A stretch of DNA of 64,000 bases from Paludibacteraceae bacterium (GTDB taxonomy: Bacteria > Bacteroidota > Bacteroidia > Bacteroidales > Paludibacteraceae): positions 1 through 64,000 of the forward strand of contig JAFGVV010000048.1 in the NCBI GenBank assembly GCA_016937795.1. The letters run 5' to 3'. Shown piece after piece: positions 57,089 to 64,000 of this stretch; positions within the stretch are counted from its first letter, which is position 1, and each line of letters opens with the position of its first letter. The translations under genes and the position numbers were made by a program. Below the pieces are notes generated by a model. It worked only from the letters and a program-made list of their open reading frames with translations. It had not been told where the DNA came from and searched no databases.

Positions 57089-57859
57089 ATGGAAAAAGAA
57101 ATCAAAAATTCGTTTCACAAAGGTGCTGCCAAAGGTCTTGGATTTGGAATCACTTTAATGCTTATTGGTGTCCTGTTTTTGGGATTCAATTTCGGACTGT
57201 TGCCAGCCGAATTAAAACGTGTCGTTTTTTCGTGGCCGATGTTACTTATTTTCCTGGGAGTTGTGAACTGGATAAAACGTAAACCATTTTCGGGAACAGT
57301 ACTCTTTATAATTGGTGTATTTTTTATTTTCCCACGCATCATCAATGCTTACCCAGAGTCATTCCCGGGCATTAACGGCGATTTTACACATACCTATTGG
57401 CCATTGTTGCTTATTGCTGCGGGATTACTGCTGATTATGAGTAAGCTTTTTGGTAATAAATGGGGATTTGCCGAATGGGATCACGGATATAATCAGAAAC
57501 AATATTCACGTTCTCAGGGAAGTATGGGGTCTTTCGAGAAAAACGCTATTTTTGGTAGTGGCGAGCATATTGTACTCGATCCGGAATTTAAAGGTGGCGA
57601 ACTGAATGCAATATTTGGTGGAATATCGCTCGACCTGCGCAAGACAAATCTACCGGTTGGCGAGACAAGACTTGAAGTAAATGCAATTTTTGGCGGTGTG
57701 ACAATTCTGGTACCACGCGAATGGCATATTGAATCGAATATCGATGCTGTGTTTGGCGGCTTCGAGGACAAAAGAGCTTTGAACGATCCGCTTGATCCGA
57801 CCCGCCGACTGATAATTACAGGCTCGTGTGTTTTTGGTGGCGGCGAACTGAAGAATTAA
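57089..57859 (+). CDS. LiaF-like membrane protein (DUF5668 + cell-wall-active antibiotic response domain)
   Basis: This 256-aa inner-membrane protein has four hydrophobic segments in the first ~130 residues (LGFGITLMLIGVLFLGFNFG, VFSWPMLLIFLGVVNWI, GTVLFIIGVFFIFP, WPLLLIAAGLLLIMSKLF) and a C-terminal soluble beta-solenoid-like domain (~155-256) with repeated AIFGG units (NAIFGSGEHIV, LNAIFGGISLDL, VNAIFGGVTILV, DAVFGGFED). In Firmicutes the LiaF domain inhibits the LiaRS cell-envelope stress sensor. In Bacteroidota the partner is unknown, and no two-component system is adjacent. Confidence 0.85.
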   Translation: MEKEIKNSFHKGAAKGLGFGITLMLIGVLFLGFNFGLLPAELKRVVFSWPMLLIFLGVVNWIKRKPFSGTVLFIIGVFFIFPRIINAYPESFPGINGDFTHTYWPLLLIAAGLLLIMSKLFGNKWGFAEWDHGYNQKQYSRSQGSMGSFEKNAIFGSGEHIVLDPEFKGGELNAIFGGISLDLRKTNLPVGETRLEVNAIFGGVTILVPREWHIESNIDAVFGGFEDKRALNDPLDPTRRLIITGSCVFGGGELKN

Positions 57860-57872
57860 TAAGTATATAAAC

Positions 57873-58032
57873 GAGGCTATCTCAAAAGTGTATTTTGAAC
57901 GCAAATTACGCAAATTTTCGCAAATACAACAATTTCAACATTCTATATTGTACTGAATATAAGCAGTATATGACTTGCGGAAATTTGCGCTTTTTTGCGT
58001 AATTTGTGTTCTGCTTTCTTTTGAGACAGCTT
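57873..58032. mobile_element. MITE-like element E (~160 bp)
   Basis: Nested inverted repeats: GCTATCTCAAAAG (57876-57888) against CTTTTGAGACAGC (58018-58030), with inner arms GAACGCAAATTACGCAAA and ATTTGCGCTTTTTTGCGTAA around a short AT core. The outer word resembles terminal repeats I know from Bacteroidota insertion sequences (GAGGCTGTCTCAAAA). No coding capacity. It separates two convergent genes, so it might also serve as a transcription end. Confidence 0.65.
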
Positions 58033-58060
58033 TATTTATGTCTCAGAAATTGGTTTCTGA

Positions 58061-59992
58061 TTAAATCACAGTTACAAATCCGCCTTCGGGAAGAATTTCC
58101 ACTTCGATGCGGTTGTTTTGAACCTGAAGTTCTTTTTGTGAGAACGATTGTTTTGTATCACCTTCGGTAATAATGGTTGCTGAACTCAGGCCCGATTTGC
58201 CGGCAAACGAAAGATCGAGCACAAATGTGCGTTTTTCCTTACCCGAATTAATACCAGCCACATACCATTTGCTACCACTACGGCGCGCAATAACCACATA
58301 TTTTCCGGGATATCCGTCCAACAGTTTTACATTGTCCCACTGAGCAGGCACTTCGCGAAGGAATTCTTTTACGTACTCAGGTTGTTTTTCCATCACTTCA
58401 GGAATTTCCACAAAATGCTGAACGCCAGATTGTAAAACAACTGTTGTAGCCAGTTCGAGCCCGTTTCCAGTGCGGCGTTTTTTGCCGGGAATATCACCCA
58501 GACAAAGCGGAGTGTAATCCATTGGTCCTACCACATTACGCGCAAAACTCATCATGGTGAGGTGCTTTGCAGCCATATCGGCATCGCTTTGATTGAATGT
58601 GATAAACTCGTAACCACGAATCGATTCCATAGTCATCAAGTGCGGAAAAGTGCGCGACCAGCCACGTGGTACGGTAGTTCCGTGAAAATTGATCATGAGT
58701 TTATAGTCGGCTGCATCTTTCAGCATGTCGTAATAATACTGAATAGAACTTTGTCCGTCGCCGGGCCAAAAATCCACCTTCACGCCTTTCACGCCCATTT
58801 TGCTGATACGCTCAAACTCCTTACGGCGTGCATCACGCTCTACAAGTGCTCCTTTTGGAGAATAAGTTGTGCTATTCCAAACTCCTGACGAATTGTACCA
58901 AAGCAACACACCCACATTCTGACTATTTGCCTGCGCAATAAGTTCATTTACTTTTTCATACCCGATTTTTTTATCCCAGTCGGCATCGATCAGGCAGTAC
59001 TGCCAGTTCATTTTCGAAGCGTATTCAATAAATTTCTGCTGCACAGGGAAAATGGTATAGTCATCCTTCAGCAAGCCCCAACTCCACGACGACTTTCCGG
59101 GTTTTACCCAACTGAAATCAGCTTTTTTGTCAGCTGCTGGCGCCATATCGCTTACCATTTGCGACTCAACCACAGTGGCCAGCGAACCAACCACAATGAC
59201 ACGCCATGGTGATACAGGATTTTTTGAAATTACATAATTCGGGTCGTTGTCGTCCATCATTTCGCCTTTTTGCGGAAAGCCAATGCTGTACTCGCCATTG
59301 GGCGATTCCTGTGCGAGACGTGTTCCTACAAAGTCAGGAGTGAGTCCTGCTTCGGTAATCAGCACCCAGTTTTTTCCTGTTTTAAAGAGCGCCGGAAACG
59401 ACCACCCTGCCTTTTGCGGAGCTTTCGTGCCCACAGGCATATCGTATTCGTATTGTTCCTCATAACTCGGCTGCGTTTCAGCCCAGCCGGTTTCAGCATC
59501 GGCATGCGGATGAAGCCATGCACGCGCCGAAGCGTTGAAGCGGAAAGTGGTTTGTTCCGATTTTACTGCGATGGCTTTGGGCGCTTTTGTGGAATAGCGG
59601 AAAGCAACACCTTCGTTGGTCGCACGAAAATCCACGTTCAGCGTTTTTCCTGCTTTGTTTTTGAGTTTTATCGTGGCTTCGCGGAAAGTGAAGCTGCGGT
59701 TTGTGCGTTTTTCGTTAGGCGAGTAATAACTTTCGGTGAATAATTTTACTTTGCTTACCGATGCTATCTTCAATCCGGAAACAAAACTGAAATCGCCATC
59801 GAGACCCATTTTAGAGAGTTCAATCACAGTCGCAGTATTTTTTTTTATTTCATAAATCAGAGTTCCCGAAGGATTGAGCGAAGCTTCGACAGCAATTGTG
59901 CCGTCGGGCGAAGTGAGGACTAACTTCTTCGGAGCTGCAAAAACAGCAACCGATAGAAAGCATATTATTGAGAACAAAATCGTCTGCTTCAT
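58061..59992 (-). CDS. Secreted GH97 glycosidase, retaining type
   Basis: This 643-aa protein is GH97 with a signal peptide (ILFSIICFLSVAVFAAP, cleavage ~20), an N-terminal beta-supersandwich, a catalytic TIM barrel (~280-550) and a C-terminal beta domain. In the barrel, D407 in VKGVKVDFWPGDGQ sits where retaining members (such as the BtGal97a alpha-galactosidase) have the nucleophile; inverting SusB-type alpha-glucosidases lack it. E456 in TMESIRGYEF is the likely acid/base. The family also includes beta-L-arabinopyranosidases, which would suit the nearby Nudix regulator and sugar symporter. It is 31 bases behind the regulator gene on the same strand. Specificity is not settled. Confidence 0.88.
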   Translation of the reverse strand: MKQTILFSIICFLSVAVFAAPKKLVLTSPDGTIAVEASLNPSGTLIYEIKKNTATVIELSKMGLDGDFSFVSGLKIASVSKVKLFTESYYSPNEKRTNRSFTFREATIKLKNKAGKTLNVDFRATNEGVAFRYSTKAPKAIAVKSEQTTFRFNASARAWLHPHADAETGWAETQPSYEEQYEYDMPVGTKAPQKAGWSFPALFKTGKNWVLITEAGLTPDFVGTRLAQESPNGEYSIGFPQKGEMMDDNDPNYVISKNPVSPWRVIVVGSLATVVESQMVSDMAPAADKKADFSWVKPGKSSWSWGLLKDDYTIFPVQQKFIEYASKMNWQYCLIDADWDKKIGYEKVNELIAQANSQNVGVLLWYNSSGVWNSTTYSPKGALVERDARRKEFERISKMGVKGVKVDFWPGDGQSSIQYYYDMLKDAADYKLMINFHGTTVPRGWSRTFPHLMTMESIRGYEFITFNQSDADMAAKHLTMMSFARNVVGPMDYTPLCLGDIPGKKRRTGNGLELATTVVLQSGVQHFVEIPEVMEKQPEYVKEFLREVPAQWDNVKLLDGYPGKYVVIARRSGSKWYVAGINSGKEKRTFVLDLSFAGKSGLSSATIITEGDTKQSFSQKELQVQNNRIEVEILPEGGFVTVI

Positions 59993-60022
59993 TTTAAATT
60001 ATTTTTTGAGAATAAGACATCT

Positions 60023-60712
60023 TCAGAAAGTATAGGCTGCATCGAGCAATAAATTTCTATCGTCTTTAAGTTTATAATAGTATGCTCCTTTTTTGGAGCC
60101 TGATTTATCGACTTCGTCGAGTTTTTCAAGGAAATCAAAGCTCAGCATGCGTTTGCGGAAGTTGCGTTTGTCCACAGCTTCGCCATAAATGGCTTCGTAA
60201 AGCGACTGAAGATGTGTGAGTGTAAATTTTTCAGGCAATAAATTCAATCCGATGGGTTGAATAGCTGCTTTTCGTCGCAGAATATTCAGTGCATCCACCA
60301 CCATTTGTGCATGGTCGAAAATCAATTTGTCTGAATTGCTGATATTTGTCCAGTAAGCATTGTGTTTATCCAGCAGCGACTGATCGTGTTGACTAATATC
60401 AATCAAGGCATAGTATGCACATGAAATAACCCTTTCGCCCGGATCACGGTTCACATCGCCGTACATGCCTACCTGTTCCATAAAGATATTTTCAAGCCCG
60501 GTCAGATCGGTAAGCACACGAATAGCCGCATCGTTGAGCGACTCGTCATTTTTTACAAAACCACCCATTAACGAAAGGCCACCTTTTGCGGGCTCCATTG
60601 CGCGATTGTGCACAAGTAGTCGCATTTCATTGTCGCTGAATCCGAGTATTATACAGTCCACAGCCACCAAGTGTGAGTCCTGTGAGCTATAATAATTCAT
60701 TGCATTAACCAT
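60023..60712 (-). CDS. Nudix-wHTH transcriptional regulator, AraR-like
   Basis: This ~229-aa protein joins a Nudix-fold effector domain (~15-150, AVDCIILGFSDNEMRLLVHN, GGLSLMGGFVKNDESLNDAA) to a C-terminal winged helix (~155-229, FTLTHLQSLYEAIYGEAVDK, RNFRKRML). The Nudix box (GxxxxxExxxxxxxREUxEEx) is degenerate, with the EExGE acids missing (DLTGLENIFMEQ), so it should bind rather than hydrolyse its ligand. This is the plan of Bacteroidota AraR, the L-arabinose repressor, and of NrtR-like regulators. The first in-frame codon is TTG; I use ATG 60712. It lies between the SGLT symporter and GH97. Arabinose as ligand is inferred from the setting. Confidence 0.85.
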   Translation of the reverse strand: MVNAMNYYSSQDSHLVAVDCIILGFSDNEMRLLVHNRAMEPAKGGLSLMGGFVKNDESLNDAAIRVLTDLTGLENIFMEQVGMYGDVNRDPGERVISCAYYALIDISQHDQSLLDKHNAYWTNISNSDKLIFDHAQMVVDALNILRRKAAIQPIGLNLLPEKFTLTHLQSLYEAIYGEAVDKRNFRKRMLSFDFLEKLDEVDKSGSKKGAYYYKLKDDRNLLLDAAYTF

Positions 60713-60767
60713 AAATTCTTCTTTTGTAAAAATCAATTATCTGTCCTAACAGAGCTTGCTTATTACG

Positions 60768-60804
60768 AACTTTGTCCTGCTTTCTAAAAAAACAGGACAA
60801 AGTT
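60768..60804. promoter_or_regulatory. 12-bp inverted repeat upstream of the regulator gene
   Basis: AACTTTGTCCTG and CAGGACAAAGTT are exact complements 13 bases apart, between the symporter stop and the regulator start; a third TGTCCTAACAG word is at 60741-60752. No T run follows the hairpin on the minus strand, so an operator or leader structure is as likely as a terminator. Autoregulation is an inference. Confidence 0.5.
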
Positions 60805-60821
60805 AAGTTTATTTATTTATT

Positions 60822-62501
60822 TTACCAGAAATAAATATAGAATGCTACTGTGATTAGCAGAATAATTCCTGAATGTATCACATCCCATTTATTCCATGAA
60901 GCGCGCGTAATTGCTTTTTGTTCAGGACTTGTCGAACCAAAAGTCAATCCCTGTATTTGTTCTGCAGAAGCCTGTTTTGTAAATGTACTTACCACTATCA
61001 TTACCAGAACGCTGAAAAGGAACATACCGCCACTAAAGAACAACCAGTTTACATCGTAGAACAAATCCTTAAACCATGTGTCGGAAGCTCCGGTCGTCAT
61101 GGTATAATACACCTTAGCACCTAAGCGGGTTAATCCTACTACAAATCCTGAAATCAATCCCCAAAGACCTGCTTTAGGAGTGATTTTTTTCGACATAATT
61201 CCCAAAAGGAAAGCTGCTGCAATTCCCGGCGCAAGTACCGATTGCACATCCTGCAGGTAAGTATAAAGCACATCGCCTACGCTCTTCATTACCGGAATCC
61301 ACAAAATTCCAAGTACCACAATTACTACAGTGGCAATACGACCCACATGCAACAATTGTTTTTCGGGAGCCGAAGGCTTAAAGCGTTTGTAGAAGTCGAT
61401 GGTGAAAAGCATAGCCGACGAATTAAACAACGATGCCAGTGAGCTCATAAGTGCTGCCAGAATTCCCGCCACCACAAGTCCTTTGATACCGGCAGGTAAT
61501 AGTTTTGCCACCAAAGTTGGGAATGCCGCATCGGAGTTTACGTTTCCGTTAGCAAGTTCCGGTAGGAAACTACCTGTCTTCACGTGCAATGCGTAAGCAA
61601 TCATACCCGGAATAAGGAAAATAAATACCGGTGTGAGTTTCAGATATGCACCGAAGATTGTACCTCGACGAGCCTGAGTTTCGTCTTTTCCCGAAAGTAC
61701 GCGTTGTACAATGTACTGGTCGGTACACCAATACCAAAAACCGATAATGGAAGAACCGATAAATACGCCCAGCCATGGGAAGTTAGCATCGCTGTTGCTG
61801 CGAATAAGGTTGCCCATCGAATCGCCATAATCATTTACAGGTGTGGCACGCACAATTTCCATCATTTCGTTCCAGCCTCCAAGTTCACGCAAACCAAGTA
61901 CTACAATAATAAGTGAGCCGAGCAGCAAAATTGGTGTTTGAAGTACAGAAGTGTAAAGTACCGATTTCATACCTCCCACCACTGTATATAGCGCTGTGAT
62001 TAAAACCAAACCAATGGCTGCAATCCAGAAAAAGTCGATTCCCCAGATTTCTTTGATTCCAAAAACCTGCTGGAATACAAGTCCTCCTGCATAAACAGTT
62101 ACCGCAACTTTTGTCAAAACATAGCTAATCAATGAGATCACAGATAGAATGGTGCGTGATTCCGGATTATATCTGCGTTCGAGAAATTCGGGCATCGTAA
62201 GCACCATACTACGCGAATAAAAAGGCACAAATACCCAGCCGAGAATCAGAATCATCCAGCCCTGAATTTCCCAGTGTGCCATAGCCATACCACTCGAAGC
62301 TCCTGCACCGGCAAGTCCGATAAGGTGTTCCGATCCGATGTTCGAAGCAAAAATTGAAGCTCCGATGGCAATCCATGTCGCATCGCGGCCTGCCAAAAAA
62401 TAGTCGCCCGAACTGTTTTGTTTCTGGCTCATAACCCAGACAACAATTCCAATGAGTGCCATGACAAACACCCCAATTACAATCCAATCTAATTGTTCCA
62501 T
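60822..62501 (-). CDS. SGLT-type sodium/sugar symporter
   Basis: This 559-aa inner-membrane protein belongs to the sodium:solute symporter family (SGLT). About 14 hydrophobic helices are visible. Family marks are SGDYFLAGRDATWIAIGASI (~32-51), IGSEHLIGLAGAGASSGMA (~56-74), TALYTVVGGMKSVLYTSVLQ (~170-189) and GLVVAGILAALMSSLASLFN (~345-364). It would bring in a released monosaccharide together with Na+. With the Nudix regulator behind and a mutarotase ahead, arabinose is the most likely sugar, but galactose or xylose cannot be excluded. Confidence 0.92.
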   Translation of the reverse strand: MEQLDWIVIGVFVMALIGIVVWVMSQKQNSSGDYFLAGRDATWIAIGASIFASNIGSEHLIGLAGAGASSGMAMAHWEIQGWMILILGWVFVPFYSRSMVLTMPEFLERRYNPESRTILSVISLISYVLTKVAVTVYAGGLVFQQVFGIKEIWGIDFFWIAAIGLVLITALYTVVGGMKSVLYTSVLQTPILLLGSLIIVVLGLRELGGWNEMMEIVRATPVNDYGDSMGNLIRSNSDANFPWLGVFIGSSIIGFWYWCTDQYIVQRVLSGKDETQARRGTIFGAYLKLTPVFIFLIPGMIAYALHVKTGSFLPELANGNVNSDAAFPTLVAKLLPAGIKGLVVAGILAALMSSLASLFNSSAMLFTIDFYKRFKPSAPEKQLLHVGRIATVVIVVLGILWIPVMKSVGDVLYTYLQDVQSVLAPGIAAAFLLGIMSKKITPKAGLWGLISGFVVGLTRLGAKVYYTMTTGASDTWFKDLFYDVNWLFFSGGMFLFSVLVMIVVSTFTKQASAEQIQGLTFGSTSPEQKAITRASWNKWDVIHSGIILLITVAFYIYFW

Positions 62502-62643
62502 ACTGTTTTAATTATTTCGAGTTTTTTGTTTTTGATATTTGACTGAAGTGGAGGTCAGGTAATTAGCTGATTGGCTAATCTGTTAATTGGATGTAAAAAA
62601 AGACTCAAATCCCATTCCTTACTCCTAACTCCTAAGTCGTCTC

Positions 62644-63780
62644 TTATTTCTCTACTCCGAATTTATACACACATTTACTGTAGTAGTTTTGTCCGGGTTC
62701 CAGCATTACCGAAGGCCAGTCGGGTTTGTTCGGACTGTCGGGATAGTGTTGAGTTTCCAGACAAATGCCGGTTCTTTGTTTGTACACAATGCCTTTTTTC
62801 CCTTTGACAGTGCCATCGAGGAAATTTCCGGTGTATACCTGAATGCCCGGTTCATTGGTATAAACTTCAAGACTAATGCCCGAAGCGGGTGAAGTCACTT
62901 TTGCTGCAAGTACACCCGCATCGCCGGCAGTGTTGAGTACCCAGTTGTGGTCGTAGCCATTTCCGTTTTTAAGCTGAGCAAAATCGTATTTGTTTATATC
63001 CAGACCAATAGCTTTGGGAGCAGTAAAGTCCATAGGCGTGTTTTTTACTGAATCAATAGCACCTGTAGTCATAAATGTGCTGTCAACCGGTGTGTAACGG
63101 TCGGCATTGATATGCAATATATCATCAAGTACAGTATTGTTTGCATTTCCTGACAGATTAAAATACGAGTGGTTACACATGTTTATCACTGTTTTTTTAT
63201 CAGTAGTTGCTTCGTAAGTCATATCGATGGCATTATCGGCAGTGAGTGCAAAAGTAACTTTAGCAGTCACATTGCCCGGGAAATTCTCATCGTTGTCGGG
63301 CGAGAAAAGTGTCATTTCCAGTGTGCTGTCGTTCAGTTGATTCACAGTCTGAAATACTTTGTACTGCCAGCCCTGCGGACCACCGTGTAAACAATGTCCG
63401 AAATTGTTTTGTGGTAGCTGAATGGTGTCACCGTCAATCACTATTCGTCCTTGATTGATGCGGTTGGCATAACGACCAATTGTAGCACCAAAATCGCTGG
63501 GCACATTGATATAGTCGGCAATCGAATCGTAGCCAAGTACCACATCCTGCATTTTTCCATTTTTGTCGGGCACCATTACCGATACAATTCTTCCACCAAA
63601 ATTTGTGATACACACTTCCATTCCGGCAGCATTTTTCAATACATACAAATCGGTAGAATCTTCGCCGATCACTGTCTGAAAATCGGTACGTAGAAGGCCT
63701 GAAGCTGTTCTTTCTTCTTTTTTCTGACAACTCTGGAATATCATTCCGAGAGCAAGCATAACATAAAGTAATTTTTTCAT
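62644..63780 (-). CDS. Aldose 1-epimerase, exported lipoprotein
   Basis: This ~378-aa mutarotase interconverts sugar anomers before uptake. Catalytic residues are visible: His in NRINQGRI-GRYANR region/FGHCLHGGPQGW (~125-136), His in NMCNHSYFNLSG (~205-216) and the base Glu in TGICLETQHYPDSPN (~345-359). The start at 63780 (MKKLLYVMLALGMIFQSCQ) gives a lipobox (FQSC), so it is anchored in a membrane, facing the periplasm. It precedes the SGLT gene by 142 bases on the same strand, as in other Bacteroidota arabinose loci. A palindrome at 63906-63922 lies upstream. Confidence 0.93.
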   Translation of the reverse strand: MKKLLYVMLALGMIFQSCQKKEERTASGLLRTDFQTVIGEDSTDLYVLKNAAGMEVCITNFGGRIVSVMVPDKNGKMQDVVLGYDSIADYINVPSDFGATIGRYANRINQGRIVIDGDTIQLPQNNFGHCLHGGPQGWQYKVFQTVNQLNDSTLEMTLFSPDNDENFPGNVTAKVTFALTADNAIDMTYEATTDKKTVINMCNHSYFNLSGNANNTVLDDILHINADRYTPVDSTFMTTGAIDSVKNTPMDFTAPKAIGLDINKYDFAQLKNGNGYDHNWVLNTAGDAGVLAAKVTSPASGISLEVYTNEPGIQVYTGNFLDGTVKGKKGIVYKQRTGICLETQHYPDSPNKPDWPSVMLEPGQNYYSKCVYKFGVEK

Positions 63781-63905
63781 TTTGTAATTCATTTAAAATA
63801 AACTGATTACTGATTATTGCCTATTCATTTAAACGCATTTGCATTTTTTGTGAATATAGTTTCGGGCTCAAAAGTATTTTAAATAATTTTATCATCAAAA
63901 TAAAA

Positions 63906-63922
63906 AGTGTATTGTATACACT
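63906..63922. promoter_or_regulatory. Palindrome AGTGTAT-TGT-ATACACT, candidate operator
   Basis: Perfect 7-bp arms around TGT, ~125 bases upstream of the epimerase start in an AT-rich region with no other feature (63781-64000 holds no gene in view). It has the size of a repressor site. The Nudix regulator two genes downstream is the natural candidate; this is an inference. Confidence 0.45.
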
Positions 63923-64000
63923 AAAAATGTTGTAAAACATATTTTTTGCATATCTCAGATAAAACTGCACTGAAAATAGCTGTAGAAACATTGAACATGT

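Noticed and set aside
58061..59992. SusB-type inverting alpha-glucosidase
   Set aside because: An Asp (D407) stands at the nucleophile position of retaining GH97, which SusB lacks.
60768..60804. Inverted repeat taken as the symporter terminator
   Set aside because: No T run follows the stem on the minus strand; kept as a possible operator or leader structure instead.

Overview
The window reads as chromosomal DNA of a Bacteroidota bacterium, probably an anaerobic, polysaccharide-degrading member of the Bacteroidales. Signs are the tig-clpP-clpX-recQ block, TAnnTTTG-type promoter elements, starts without clear Shine-Dalgarno sequences, a Nudix-wHTH sugar regulator, several GH43/GH51/GH127/GH97 enzymes, a glycyl radical enzyme and a MetH without the reactivation domain. 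No rRNA, tRNA or CRISPR array was recognised.

Region 1 (0-24 kb) is accessory and defence-like. It opens with a two-gene operon: a HTH-tailed protein of unknown function and a long prokaryotic Argonaute whose guide 5'-end pocket is intact but whose PIWI catalytic tetrad looks lost. A SWIM zinc-finger protein follows, then a scrapyard of a type I restriction locus (hsdR start, hsdS end, RhuM tail, Bro-N piece, ORF6N piece) with intact ORF6N and RhuM genes. Next comes a block bounded by two direct copies of a ~140-bp sequence about 12.6 kb apart: RhuM, an unknown 307-aa protein, a DUF262/HNH (GmrSD-like) protein, a 1604-aa exonuclease-RecQ-UvrD fusion, a PLD nuclease, and an overlapping HNH nuclease / methyltransferase-HIT fusion pair. 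Several dispersed palindromic repeats are present, some of them inside reading frames.

Region 2 (24-37.7 kb) is catabolic. Four separated minus-strand genes encode secreted arabinose-releasing enzymes (GH43, GH127, GH51 and a double GH43). They are followed on the plus strand by a glycyl radical activase, a glycyl radical enzyme with the features of trans-4-hydroxy-L-proline dehydratase, and an aminopeptidase P. Together they suggest use of arabinosylated hydroxyproline-rich plant wall proteins (extensins) as well as arabinan: remove arabinose, cut the proline-rich peptide, dehydrate free hydroxyproline. There is no SusC/SusD pair in the window.

Region 3 (37.7-57.9 kb) is core genome: metG, rplS, a cysteine desulfidase-like gene, typA, an outer-membrane barrel, tig, clpP, clpX, recQ, metH, a secreted M64 peptidase, a degenerate metzincin-like protein and a LiaF-like membrane protein, with several clear intrinsic terminators.

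Region 4 (58-64 kb) is a second sugar locus on the minus strand: lipoprotein aldose 1-epimerase, SGLT-type Na+/sugar symporter, Nudix-wHTH regulator (AraR-like) and a retaining-type GH97. It probably imports and senses the arabinose released by Region 2. The araBAD-type catabolic genes would lie beyond the right edge.
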